Source of the DNA: Rubricella sp038526735
GTDB lineage: Bacteria > Pseudomonadota > Alphaproteobacteria > Rhodobacterales > Rhodobacteraceae
NCBI GenBank assembly: GCA_038526735.1
Contig: JBCBGM010000002.1
Location: forward strand, 58,362 to 122,361
DNA: 64,000 nt
Direction of reading: 5' to 3'
In this document: piece after piece, positions 53,458 to 62,302 of the stretch
Position numbering within the stretch: position 1 is the stretch's first letter
Layout: each line of letters opens with the position of its first letter
Notes under the pieces: model-generated
The model's database searches: none
Told to the model about the DNA's origin: nothing
The model's input: only the letters and a program-made list of their open reading frames with translations
Translations under genes and position numbers: made by a program

Positions 53458-54498
53458 TTGGCGCCGCACGACCCGTGCATGATGGCGCAAGAGGGCCCGC
53501 TGCTCTTCGATAGGCAGGACCTGCGTAGAGCCCGCTGATCTCACAGCACAATAGAGCCGCAACCAAGCCTCCTGTTGCAAAAGCTCTGCGACTTTGGCTT
53601 TGCGCCATGCGAGCGCGCGTTGGTGCAATTCGTTCAGCTCAGCATCTGCAAACAGCTCTGCCCGCAGATCGGAAGACAGCGCTCTGCGCGGCAAAATGCT
53701 CTCATCCACCACCGAGTTGAGATTGTTGGCGACCCAATAATCCAGCGCGATCGCCTCATTCTCGTGATTCGGCTTGCCGCGCCACGCCTTGAGCAAAAAA
53801 TCCTCCGCGCTGCCCAAGACATAGTGATTCCATTGCGCGAGCCCGTATTGATCGGTCTCGGTTAGCAGCGCCGGAAGCATCCCTTTTGTGATATCCTGCG
53901 GCACCGGAGCGCCGCTGCCATCGACCCAGGTGGCAGGCTGGTACCGATCCCGCTCCACCCCTTGCGGGCGGTGCACGCCAATTTTGCGAAACACCCCATC
54001 GTTGCGCCAAATCGCCTTGTAGCACCGCGCTCGAAACGGCCAAAGCAAGACCGGAGGGGCCGCGCGAGTGAACCTTTCAGGGACGGGCGTGGCGGAAATC
54101 TCTCGCACCCCGTCATTCCCAAACAGCCGCCACGGCACAGCAAATCCCGTCGCCTCTGGCCGCGCTGCGAACAAATCAGCCAGTCGCCCCGCACCGGCAT
54201 GCACCACGAGATACTCGTCCACATCCGCTGCAATCACCCAATCCGCCGCCGCAAAATCAGGGTGCTTAGAAGCCGCCGCGAGCGCCTGCCATTGGATCGG
54301 CTTCTCTCCGCCCCGCGGGTTGAGGATATGGCGCGCAAGGCCCAACGCCTCTAGTCGCGCGGCGATCAGGTCGGTGCCATCGTCGCAATCGTTGGTGAAG
54401 ATCAACAGGTCCGTAACACCAAGCGCGCGGTGATGCGCGACCCAATCGAGCATGAACGCACCCTCGTTGCGCATCGTTGTGACGAGTAAAATGCGCAT
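53452..54498 (-). CDS. Family 2-type glycosyltransferase (Glyco_tranf_2_4/GT92-like)
   Basis: A 348-residue soluble protein opening RILLVTTMRNEGAFMLDWVAHHRALGVTDLLIFTNDC, with DVDEY as the metal/nucleotide-sugar DxD-type motif, WRLFGNDG and NHYVLGSAEDFLLK. No membrane helix is seen. It resembles bacterial proteins annotated as glycosyltransferase family 2 or GT92-like; donor and acceptor are unknown. It is divergent, across 75 bases, from a longer paralogue with the same core, so the pair probably modifies the same surface glycan. Confidence 0.82.
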   Translation of the reverse strand: MRILLVTTMRNEGAFMLDWVAHHRALGVTDLLIFTNDCDDGTDLIAARLEALGLARHILNPRGGEKPIQWQALAAASKHPDFAAADWVIAADVDEYLVVHAGAGRLADLFAARPEATGFAVPWRLFGNDGVREISATPVPERFTRAAPPVLLWPFRARCYKAIWRNDGVFRKIGVHRPQGVERDRYQPATWVDGSGAPVPQDITKGMLPALLTETDQYGLAQWNHYVLGSAEDFLLKAWRGKPNHENEAIALDYWVANNLNSVVDESILPRRALSSDLRAELFADAELNELHQRALAWRKAKVAELLQQEAWLRLYCAVRSAGSTQVLPIEEQRALLRHHARVVRRQK

Positions 54499-54573
54499 CA
54501 GACCTCCGCAGCGCTTTGGCGCGATTGTTGCCGCAGGGGCGCTTCGCTAACAAGGGCTGCGAAAGGAGGCGCC

Positions 54574-56901
54574 GTGCCGCTCATTCATCGACAGCTGCGA
54601 GGATTACCCTGCCCACCCGAGTGGCGCAGCACCGTCTGGCGCGTGCGCGGCACACCGACCGTGCCGCCCGAGCGCTTGGTGCTGACGCTGGACGCCTACG
54701 CGACCCAGACCGGCACGCGCCTCACCTTCGCCGATGCTCCTGGCCTCGGCGCTCTTCTGCAAGACCTAGAGCTTGCGCAGGACGGAGAGGCACTGCCCTT
54801 CTCTCCGCAATCGAGTGGGCGGGGCGTCGCCCTCGACCTGCCGGGCCATTCTGGCACCGAGGTCTCAATCACCCACGCAGGGCTGATGCTCACCCAGCCC
54901 GTCGCCGCCGCAGATTTTGAGCATCTCGCAGGCCGAAACGTCCTCTTCGCGATCATCCAAGACCCTCAGCCAGAGGCCGTTGCGACATGGCTGCGCATCA
55001 ACATGGCCGAGCAGGGAGCCGATGGCGCGCTCCTGATCCAGCGCAGCGCACCGTTCATGGCGCTGCCCGCGTGGCGACAGGAGCTTGCGGCACTGCTTCC
55101 AAGCGACATCCCCGTTGTCCTTGCCGAATGCCAGCAAATGCTCGGGGCGCCCGACCATCCGGCCCAAACCTCCCACGCCTTTGCGCCCGATGGGCCGGGC
55201 AAGGCCAACCGCAGCTACACCAACGACCCCTGGCGCGCGCCGCTCACGGACATGGCCCTCTGGGACGTGGCCCATCACCGCTTTCTGAGCGCCGCAGGGG
55301 CAGTGCTTCATTGCGACGTTTCTGATCTCTTTCCCGCGACCGAACCCAGCATTTTCGACGCGGCAAAAGCCACCGAGAGCTATCTCAAGTTCCAAGGCAT
55401 ACGCGCCTATCCATGGCGACTAGAGTCCCCCGAAAACCCGCGCCACGAACACCACGCCTGCCGCCGGTTTGACGGCGGGCCCAGCGAAAACGTCTGGTGC
55501 GTCGCCCCGCAAGGGCCGCTCAAAGATGCCGTGTGGCGGCCCTTCCGCGTCTCGACCGTTGAGCCTGACCCGCAATCCCAATCCTTCAGCTACTACCGCT
55601 GCCAGGCCCTGCGCACGCCCGGCGAGCCCGCCGCCGCCCTCGCCCCCAAATCCGGCCTGATCGAGGAGCCAGGGCTGGTTGAGTTGATCGAGCGTCATGC
55701 AGGCCCCATCAAACACCGCGCCCCGCCGCCGTTGCCTGCACCGCCCCCCGGCAGCCTAAAAAACGAACGCATCCTCATCGTCACGACGATGAAGAATGAG
55801 GGCCCCTTCATCCTCGAATGGCTCGCCTACCACCGCGCCATCGGCGTGACGGATTTTCTGGTCTATACTAACGATTGCACCGACGGCACCGATGCGATGT
55901 TCGACCTGCTGGAGCGTAAGGGCTACCTCCGCCATCTCGACAATCCATTTCGCGCCGTGGGCATGAAGCCCCAGCACGCCGCCTATCTCGATGCGCAAAC
56001 CCAGCCCGAGGCTGCGGCGGCGGATTGGGTGATCCCGATGGATGTGGACGAATACATCACCATCCACACCGGCGATGGCACGTTGCATGATCTGTTTGAG
56101 GCGGTGCCCGACGCCAACATGATCTCGATGACTTGGCGGCTCTTTGGAAATGGCGATTTGGCGGAGTTTACCGACGAGCTGACGACCGAGCGGTTCACCC
56201 GCTGCGCCCCGGAGTTCATCCGCAAACCGCATCAGGCTTGGGGATTCAAAACCATGTTCCGGCCTTTGGGCTACTATCGCAAGTTCGGCGTGCACCGTCC
56301 CAAAGGGCTGCGACCTGAAGCCCTGCATCTGATCAACTGGGTCAACGGCTCTGGGGCGCAACAGCCTGAGTTTATGCTCCGCACTGGATGGCGCTCAACC
56401 GTCCTGAACTGGGGCTATGAGCTGGTGACGCTCAACCACTACGCGGTGCGCTCAGCCGAGAGTTATCTCGTCAAACGCGATCGCGGGCGAGTGAACCATG
56501 TCGATCGAGACCAGGGCCTCGCCTACTGGTTTCGGATGAACAACAACGCCGAAGAGAGCACGCAAATCCAGCGGATGATCCCGCCCCAGCGTGAAGAACT
56601 CGACAGGCTCCTCAGCGACCCAGAGATCGCCGCGCAGTACCAAGCCTGCCTCAGCGCCCACCGCCAGCGGATCGACGCGTTGATGGCCCGCCCTGACTAC
56701 CGCGCGCTCTACGATGAGGTCACGGGGGACCGGATGACCTCGCTCTCAAAACTGCACCATTGCTTTGGCACCGCGACCTTCCTCGCTGGGCCGGATGTTA
56801 TCCCGGCAGACTTTCACCTGCGCGAAACGCCGGGCTTTTTCTCTCCGGATGGGACGGGCGACGAGGATCAGGATGACGCTAACGCGCCGGGCGGCGATTA
56901 G
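54574..56901 (+). CDS. Two-domain glycosyltransferase-like protein
   Basis: A 775-residue protein. The C-terminal half (about 397-690) is a paralogue of the neighbouring enzyme: NERILIVTTMKNEGPFILEW, FLVYTNDCTDGTD, DVDEYI, WRLFGNGD and FGVHRPKG. The N-terminal half (about 20-390) appears to be a degenerate copy of the same fold (NVLFAIIQDPQPEAVATWL; AVLHCDVSDLF), with the DxD-like site altered. GTG 54574 follows AAAGGAGG. It ends three bases from the convergent sulfotransferase-like gene. The substrate is unknown. Confidence 0.78.
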   Translation: MPLIHRQLRGLPCPPEWRSTVWRVRGTPTVPPERLVLTLDAYATQTGTRLTFADAPGLGALLQDLELAQDGEALPFSPQSSGRGVALDLPGHSGTEVSITHAGLMLTQPVAAADFEHLAGRNVLFAIIQDPQPEAVATWLRINMAEQGADGALLIQRSAPFMALPAWRQELAALLPSDIPVVLAECQQMLGAPDHPAQTSHAFAPDGPGKANRSYTNDPWRAPLTDMALWDVAHHRFLSAAGAVLHCDVSDLFPATEPSIFDAAKATESYLKFQGIRAYPWRLESPENPRHEHHACRRFDGGPSENVWCVAPQGPLKDAVWRPFRVSTVEPDPQSQSFSYYRCQALRTPGEPAAALAPKSGLIEEPGLVELIERHAGPIKHRAPPPLPAPPPGSLKNERILIVTTMKNEGPFILEWLAYHRAIGVTDFLVYTNDCTDGTDAMFDLLERKGYLRHLDNPFRAVGMKPQHAAYLDAQTQPEAAAADWVIPMDVDEYITIHTGDGTLHDLFEAVPDANMISMTWRLFGNGDLAEFTDELTTERFTRCAPEFIRKPHQAWGFKTMFRPLGYYRKFGVHRPKGLRPEALHLINWVNGSGAQQPEFMLRTGWRSTVLNWGYELVTLNHYAVRSAESYLVKRDRGRVNHVDRDQGLAYWFRMNNNAEESTQIQRMIPPQREELDRLLSDPEIAAQYQACLSAHRQRIDALMARPDYRALYDEVTGDRMTSLSKLHHCFGTATFLAGPDVIPADFHLRETPGFFSPDGTGDEDQDDANAPGGD

Positions 56902-56904
56902 GCG

Positions 56905-57963
56905 CTACTTGATCGTCGCGCGGATCTCAGTGAGCCGCTTGCGACGCAAACGCTTAGGGCCCGGAGGGCCAGCGACAGTTGCCAACTCTGCAATGGTCTC
57001 TGCCATGACCTTGGCATAACGCTCTATCCCGGGGTCAAAATGGTCTGCGAAGGTGAGCGATTGCGGGCCGTCAAGTGCGCCCTCAACAGCACTATCAAGC
57101 GCATCCGCAAAGCTCGTGCCGCCGAGTTTCGCGTCCAGCCACGCGGCATCCTCTGCACATAGGTCACGTATACGCTCGGCTAAATCACGCCACAGCTTCA
57201 CCTTAGTGCCTTTGGCGTTCGGCATCCGCTCTGTCAGGGCATAGGCCATGAAGCCCGAGAGTTCGGGAGGTAGCTTCTTACCCATGACCGCGCGCAGCTC
57301 ATTCCCGACCATACGCAAAAAGACCATGTCCTCCAGAGTTGGCGAGCTGTTTGACTGTGGCTCAGAGACCACCTCGAACGGTGCCTCCCCACACACAAAA
57401 CTCAGAAAATCACTGGTAATGGAGCCATCTTTAAGCCGCGACCGGTCAAGCACTCGCAGCGCATAATTTTCCCCGAAGACCGCCTCCCACGCCTCAACGC
57501 GACGGCGAAAACTCAGCCGCTGTTTATCTCGAAATTGCTCAAACTGTTTGTCCATATCGGCGACATCGCGGCCGCGTTTTGAGAACTGCACAAAGAAGGA
57601 CAAGAAAAACTGAGCATGAGGCCGGAGGTAGTGGATCACCCGCGTTGTATCGCGCTCTCCCGGAAAATGCTCCTCCATCAAAGCAGAAAGCGTCTCCGGC
57701 GGGCCACCGGCAAAGAACTCCGACGAAACAACCACGCTGTCGGTATTCGCCCGCGCACTCTCCACAACCTCCTGAAAAAGCGGCCAAACCTGGGCGCGGT
57801 AAGGGTTTGCGTTGGGTGCAGTCAGATACTGCGCCAGATCGTGGTGAGAGATATCAGGGTAATGGATGCGGTGCTCAGTTGTGACCGCGCCTTCCGTCTC
57901 CATGAGACGCTGGATGCTAGACGAGCCTGCCTTTGGCGCACCGATGTGAAATACAAAATCCAT
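56905..57963 (-). CDS. Sulfotransferase-like protein
   Basis: A 352-residue protein opening DFVFHIGAPKAGSSSIQRLM, the P-loop-like PAPS 5'-phosphosulfate loop, with VIHYLRPHAQFFLSFFVQF matching the 3'-phosphate-binding region of sulfotransferases. Similar proteins in roseobacters sit near glycan genes. It is convergent with the two-domain glycosyltransferase-like gene, so sulfation of a surface glycan is a reasonable inference but untested. Catalytic His assignment is uncertain. Confidence 0.72.
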   Translation of the reverse strand: MDFVFHIGAPKAGSSSIQRLMETEGAVTTEHRIHYPDISHHDLAQYLTAPNANPYRAQVWPLFQEVVESARANTDSVVVSSEFFAGGPPETLSALMEEHFPGERDTTRVIHYLRPHAQFFLSFFVQFSKRGRDVADMDKQFEQFRDKQRLSFRRRVEAWEAVFGENYALRVLDRSRLKDGSITSDFLSFVCGEAPFEVVSEPQSNSSPTLEDMVFLRMVGNELRAVMGKKLPPELSGFMAYALTERMPNAKGTKVKLWRDLAERIRDLCAEDAAWLDAKLGGTSFADALDSAVEGALDGPQSLTFADHFDPGIERYAKVMAETIAELATVAGPPGPKRLRRKRLTEIRATIK

Positions 57964-57974
57964 CGGGCATTTTG

Positions 57975-58829
57975 CTACACCGGCTCCCGCTGTCCGCGCC
58001 AGAGCAAAAGTGCCGCCGCCGAGAGAATCATCCCAGCACCAAGCAGGCCAACGCTCGACGGGATGACGCCGAAAAGCACAGCGTCATACAGCGCCGCAAA
58101 CACCAGCGTGGTATAGAAAAACGGCGTCGCGAAACTGGCATCCGTGCGCGAGATTGCCTGCAAAAAGCACACCTGCCCGCAGACCATCATCAGACCCGTC
58201 CCGGCCATCTGTGCCCATTGCAGACCGCTCGGCATCTGCCAAACGAGCAGCACAATCGCGCCAGAGATCAAGGTGCCGATCGTGTTGTTGAGGATCAGGA
58301 TCTGAAACTTCGGCTCCGTGTTGGTGAGCTTCTTAATCACGATAGATTCAGCTCCCATCGCAACCGCCGCCCCAATGGCCAATAGCCCTGCCAACTGCAC
58401 CGCATCCGCACCGGGCCGCAGGAGGACGATCGCGCCCGCAAACCCTAGCGCTGCCGCTCCCCACCGCCATAGCCCGACCCGCTCTCCGAGCAATGGGATT
58501 GCGAGCAGCATCGTCACAATGGGGCTGAGAAACGAGATCGCTGTTGCCTCTGCTGCCGGCATCCGCGCGACAGAGGCAAACAGCAGCGTCGCCCCAACCC
58601 AGCCAAAAAAAGCGCGCAGAAAATGGCGGGTGAGGTGAGGGTTTTGGATACGCGGGCGCAGGATCGCGGCGACCGCCAAGAGCCCCAAAAGCGCAAAGAT
58701 AAACCGCCCGAATGACACCTGAAACGGGTTCATCCCCCCAAGCCCGAGCGCCTTCGCAAACAGCGTCGAGGCCGCGATAAATGCAGCGGCGGCGAGCATG
58801 AACAGGACGGAGCGGGCGCGATCGGGCAT
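57975..58829 (-). CDS. EamA/DMT-family transporter
   Basis: A 284-residue inner-membrane protein with ten hydrophobic helices in two homologous EamA halves (GRFIFALLGLLAVAAIL and FLSPIVTMLLAIPLLGERV in the first; IGTLISGAIVLLVWQMP and ILSAAALLLWRGQ in the second). The family exports amino acids, nucleotides or other metabolites. The substrate cannot be inferred. It lies 11 bases upstream of the sulfotransferase-like gene on the same strand. Confidence 0.9.
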   Translation of the reverse strand: MPDRARSVLFMLAAAAFIAASTLFAKALGLGGMNPFQVSFGRFIFALLGLLAVAAILRPRIQNPHLTRHFLRAFFGWVGATLLFASVARMPAAEATAISFLSPIVTMLLAIPLLGERVGLWRWGAAALGFAGAIVLLRPGADAVQLAGLLAIGAAVAMGAESIVIKKLTNTEPKFQILILNNTIGTLISGAIVLLVWQMPSGLQWAQMAGTGLMMVCGQVCFLQAISRTDASFATPFFYTTLVFAALYDAVLFGVIPSSVGLLGAGMILSAAALLLWRGQREPV

Positions 58830-58860
58830 CAGAGCGCTTTGCGCTTCACCGTGCGGAAGA

Positions 58861-59517
58861 TCAATCGTTTACTCGCGGCAGGACTGTATCAAACTCTTCG
58901 CTGAACCGTGGCCAGGCGACGAGCTTTGCGTAATTCTTCATGAAGTGTGCTTCAACCGGGTCGTCATTTGCACTGAGCGTGATGGCATCGCCAAAAAGCT
59001 TGTGTTTGAAGATCGATGTGGTGAGCGAGGGGATCCAGTCGTCACCCCTCACAATATTCAGAACGTAGCGGGAGTTATGACCACGACGTCGCCCATCAAC
59101 GACTCCTGGGCAGGCAAAGGTAAGGGTCGGGATGCGAAGGCGACTGCCCAGAACCGCACACGCCGCACCCCCCATCGAATGCCCCAGCAAGAATCGCGGC
59201 TTTAACTCTTTCACATACAGCAGCATGAGCGCTGCATGTTCAACATATCCCGGAAACCACTTCGTATACTCTGAGAGGAATTTGATCCGCGATCCCAGCC
59301 CGGGTTTGTGCGCTGGATTGAAGTCCAGCCCAAAACGGATCAGATCTTTTCCGCTGTCGGTCCCTCGGATGACCAGAGTCCCTCCTTTTGTTATGTACGC
59401 GCGCGCCTGACCCCTCTTCGGGTCATCCTCGATGAAGTCTGCTTTATTTTTGTACGCCCTCAAAATCGTCTGGGCCTGCTGCACCACAAACGCCTGATCG
59501 ACTGTATACTGCACCAT
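58861..59517 (-). CDS. Lipase-like alpha/beta hydrolase (class 3 type)
   Basis: A 218-residue protein with the nucleophile elbow LLGHSMGGAACAVLG and upstream GTLVIRGTDSGKDLIRFGLDF, as in class 3 lipase-like hydrolases. Asp/His candidates follow in VRGDDWIPSL and EAHFMKNYAKL. There is no signal peptide. ATG 59517 lies six bases after GGAGGT, while ATG 59523 abuts it. Substrate unknown. Confidence 0.78.
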   Translation of the reverse strand: MVQYTVDQAFVVQQAQTILRAYKNKADFIEDDPKRGQARAYITKGGTLVIRGTDSGKDLIRFGLDFNPAHKPGLGSRIKFLSEYTKWFPGYVEHAALMLLYVKELKPRFLLGHSMGGAACAVLGSRLRIPTLTFACPGVVDGRRRGHNSRYVLNIVRGDDWIPSLTTSIFKHKLFGDAITLSANDDPVEAHFMKNYAKLVAWPRFSEEFDTVLPRVND

Positions 59518-59557
59518 AATCATACCTCCGGTTTGCCCAAATCTGTGCAGCATCCCG

Positions 59558-59586
59558 TTGACAGGTCAAATGGTGATCAGGATAAA
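59558..59586 (+). promoter_or_regulatory. Predicted argD promoter
   Basis: A perfect TTGACA is followed after 17 bases by GATAAA (4/6 to TATAAT). The predicted start is near 59593, at the base of a terminator-like hairpin in the argD leader. Confidence 0.5.
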
Positions 59587-59593
59587 GCCCTCT

Positions 59594-59628
59594 CACCCCC
59601 TGCTCAGGCCGCGCGGGGGGTGTTTTTA
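59594..59628 (+). promoter_or_regulatory. Terminator-like hairpin in the argD 5' leader
   Basis: A 7-bp stem CACCCCC/GGGGGTG with a 15-base loop is followed by TTTTTATT. No plus-strand gene lies upstream for it to terminate, and it sits between the predicted argD promoter and its ribosome site, so it may attenuate or protect the argD transcript. Confidence 0.55.
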
Positions 59629-59659
59629 TTCTCTGTCGGCCGCTTGAAAGGATTTCGTC

Positions 59660-60835
59660 GTGATTTCGCCCGTCATGCCAACCTACGCACGGGCACCGCT
59701 CTCTTTTGTGGAGGGCGCGGGCCCTTGGCTGACCACCGATCAGGGGGATCGCTACCTGGACCTAGGCGCCGGCATTGCCGTGAACGCTCTGGGCCACGCG
59801 CACCCCAAACTGGTCGCAGCGCTTGAGGCGCAGGCACGACGACTTTGGCACACCTCAAACCTCTACGATGTGCCCAACCAGCGCGCGCTGGCAGAGCGGC
59901 TGACCGACCTGACATTCGCTGAAACGGTGTTCTTTACCAACTCGGGAACCGAGTCGATGGAATGCGCGGTCAAGATGGCCCGCAAGTATTGGTACGAGAA
60001 GGGCGAGCCCCAGCGCACGCGGATCATCACCTTCGAGGGGTCATTCCACGGCCGCACCATCGCAATGATCTCCGCCGCCGGGCAAGAGAAGCTGACCAAA
60101 GGGTTCGGCCCGCTGCTCGACGGGTTTGATCAGGTGCCATTTGGCGATCATGAGGCGCTCAAGGACGCAATCACTGATGAAACCGCCGCGATCCTGTTGG
60201 AACCTGTGCAAGGCGAGGGCGGCATCCGGCCGATCCCCGAGCAGTGCCTCCAAGGGGTGCGAGAGCTTTGTGACGAACACGGCCTCCTGTTGCTCTTTGA
60301 TGAGATCCAATGCGGCGTCGGGCGCACCGGCAAACTCTTCGCCCATGAATGGTCCGGGATCACACCCGATATCATGGCCGTCGCCAAAGGCATCGGCGGT
60401 GGTTTTCCGCTCGGCGCGTGCCTTGCCACCGCAGAGGCCGCCTCTGGCATGACCGCTGGCTCCCACGGCTCCACCTATGGCGGCAATCCGCTAGGCTGCG
60501 CCGTTGGCCTCGCGCTGATCGACGAGGTCGCAGAGCCCGAATTCCTCGGCCACGTCTCCCGCGCTGCCGGTCACTTCCGCCAGGGGCTGGAGGGGCTTGT
60601 CGCCTCCCACCCGAAGGTGTTCGACCACGTGCGCGGCAGCGGCCTGATGCTGGGGATCAAGTGCAAAGCCACCAACGGCGATATCGTGCAAGCGGGCTAC
60701 GCGGAGCATGTGCTGACCGTGCCCGCCGGTGATAACGTCGTGCGTTTCCTGCCCCCGCTCAACATCACCATCGACGAGATTGACGAGGGGCTGGCGCGGC
60801 TCGACCGCGCCGTGGCGCGTGTCGCACATGGCTGA
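59660..60835 (+). CDS. argD: Acetylornithine transaminase
   Basis: A 391-residue class III PLP aminotransferase of arginine synthesis (possibly also succinyldiaminopimelate aminotransferase). Motifs are LDLGAGIAVNALGHAHP, NSGTESMECAVKMARKY, LFDEIQCGVGRTG and the PLP Lys in VAKGIGGGFPLGA. GTG 59660 follows AAAGGA by about eight bases and gives the family N-terminus MISPVMPTYARAPLSF. The ATG at 59675 is too far from it. It overlaps the GNAT gene by 8 bases. Confidence 0.94.
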   Translation: MISPVMPTYARAPLSFVEGAGPWLTTDQGDRYLDLGAGIAVNALGHAHPKLVAALEAQARRLWHTSNLYDVPNQRALAERLTDLTFAETVFFTNSGTESMECAVKMARKYWYEKGEPQRTRIITFEGSFHGRTIAMISAAGQEKLTKGFGPLLDGFDQVPFGDHEALKDAITDETAAILLEPVQGEGGIRPIPEQCLQGVRELCDEHGLLLLFDEIQCGVGRTGKLFAHEWSGITPDIMAVAKGIGGGFPLGACLATAEAASGMTAGSHGSTYGGNPLGCAVGLALIDEVAEPEFLGHVSRAAGHFRQGLEGLVASHPKVFDHVRGSGLMLGIKCKATNGDIVQAGYAEHVLTVPAGDNVVRFLPPLNITIDEIDEGLARLDRAVARVAHG

Positions 60836-61325
60836 GTACCACTTCACCCCACTCACCAGCGCCCACTATCCGATGATCCGCGACTGGCTCGCCCAGCCGC
60901 ATATCAACGGCTGGTGGGGCGACGGCGACACCGAGATCGCGCTGATGGAGCAAGACTTGGAGCATGGCCCCACCGACATGCGCATCGTCTCTTACAAGGG
61001 TCAGCCCTTCGCCTATGTGCAAGACTACCCCGCCCACCACTGGGACATGCCGCAATACGCCGACCTGCCGTCGCAGTCCCGCGCCGTAGACACGTTCCTC
61101 GGCGACCCTGCCTTCTTGGGCAAAGGCCACGCTGCAGGCTACCTTCGCCAACGCGCCCGCGAGCTTGCTCGACGATATCCCGCCGTCGCGGTCGATCCTG
61201 ACCCTGCCAACACCCGCGCCGTGACCACCTACCGCCGCGCCGGATTTGACGGCACCGACGTGCGCCCCTGCGAGGATGGCGACCCGGTGCTCGTGATGAC
61301 CTTCCAAGCGGAGAGCCCCGCATGA
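60828..61325 (+). CDS. GNAT acetyltransferase, AAC(6')-like, inside the arg operon
   Basis: A 165-residue acetyltransferase resembling aminoglycoside 6'-N-acetyltransferases in pattern: YPMIRDWLAQPHINGWWGD, PFAYVQDYPAHHW, VDTFLGDPAFLGKGHAAGYLRQ and DPDPANTRAVTTYRRAGF. In chromosomal settings such proteins often acetylate other small molecules. It overlaps argD by 8 and argF by 4 bases, so it is translated with them. A role in arginine metabolism is suggested only by position. Confidence 0.85.
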   Translation: MAEYHFTPLTSAHYPMIRDWLAQPHINGWWGDGDTEIALMEQDLEHGPTDMRIVSYKGQPFAYVQDYPAHHWDMPQYADLPSQSRAVDTFLGDPAFLGKGHAAGYLRQRARELARRYPAVAVDPDPANTRAVTTYRRAGFDGTDVRPCEDGDPVLVMTFQAESPA

Positions 61326-62248
61326 ACCATTTTCTCGACCTCCACACCACCGACGCAGGCGCCCTTCGCGAGATCATCGACCAGTCCATCGCGATGAAAA
61401 CCGCCCGTACAGGCCTGCCCAAAGGCACCAAAGACGCCGAGCAACCGCTCGCAGGCCATATCGTGGCGCTGATTTTCGAAAAGCCCTCAACCCGCACCCG
61501 CGTCTCCTTTGATGTGGGCGTGCGCCAGCTGGGTGGCGAAACGCTCGTGCTCTCAGGCAATGAGATGCAACTCGGCCATGGAGAGACCATCGCCGACACC
61601 GCCCGCGTGCTGTCGCGCTATGTCGATGCGATCATGATCCGCACCCACTCCGAGCTGATCCTGCAAGAGCTGGCCGAATACGCTTCCGTCCCGGTGATCA
61701 ACGGCCTGACCGATGAAAGCCACCCCTGCCAGATCATGGCCGACGTGATGACGTTTGAAGAGCATCGCGGCCCCATCGCTGGCAAAAAGGTGGTGTGGTG
61801 CGGCGACGGCAACAACGTCACCGCGTCCTTCCTCCACGCCGCCGGTCAGTTCGGCTTTGACGTCACCTTCGCGGGGCCCGAGGCGCTCGACCCATCGCCC
61901 GAGGCCATCGCCTTCGCCCGCTCCAAAGGCAGGACCGTGACCATCGAACGCGATGCCACCAAGGCCGTCGAAGGCGCCGACCTCATCGTCACCGACACCT
62001 GGCTCTCGATGCACGATGACCGCTCCGCCCGCGACCGCCGCCACAACCTCCTCAAACCCTTCCAGGTAGATGAGCGGCTGATGTCAGCCGCCGGAGAGCA
62101 AGCGCTCTTCATGCACTGCCTGCCCGCACACCGTGAGGAAGAGGCAACATCGGCAGTCATGGATGGGCCCCAGTCTGTAATCTTTGACGAGGCCGAAAAC
62201 CGCCTGCACGCGCAAAAGGGTATCCTGCGCTACTGCCTCGGCGTCTGA
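61322..62248 (+). CDS. argF: Ornithine carbamoyltransferase
   Basis: A 308-residue enzyme converting ornithine and carbamoyl phosphate to citrulline. The carbamoyl phosphate motif is FEKPSTRTRVSFDVG, with HPCQIMAD, the ornithine-binding DTWLSMHDD region and MHCLPAHREEE with the catalytic Cys. It overlaps the GNAT gene as ATGA. A conserved 3' element starts 3 bases after its stop. Confidence 0.96.
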   Translation: MNHFLDLHTTDAGALREIIDQSIAMKTARTGLPKGTKDAEQPLAGHIVALIFEKPSTRTRVSFDVGVRQLGGETLVLSGNEMQLGHGETIADTARVLSRYVDAIMIRTHSELILQELAEYASVPVINGLTDESHPCQIMADVMTFEEHRGPIAGKKVVWCGDGNNVTASFLHAAGQFGFDVTFAGPEALDPSPEAIAFARSKGRTVTIERDATKAVEGADLIVTDTWLSMHDDRSARDRRHNLLKPFQVDERLMSAAGEQALFMHCLPAHREEEATSAVMDGPQSVIFDEAENRLHAQKGILRYCLGV

Positions 62249-62251
62249 TCC

Positions 62252-62302
62252 CTCTTCATCTTGATAGAAATACCTCGGGGGTCTGGGGGCTGGCCCCCAG
62301 CC
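62252..62302 (+). repeat. 3'-UTR element, copy 2 (after argF)
   Basis: This carries the same roughly 30-base block as copy 1 at 40103-40166, in the same orientation and distance relative to the upstream stop. It is followed by a hairpin CTGGGGG/CCCCCAG. The arrangement of block plus GC-rich hairpin suggests a conserved terminator or processing element. It lies at the end of the convergent phnM gene. Confidence 0.7.

Noticed and set aside
59660..61325. Antibiotic resistance gene (AAC(6')-like) as acquired resistance
   Set aside because: Embedded and translationally coupled in the arginine operon with native composition; there is no sign of a mobile element.
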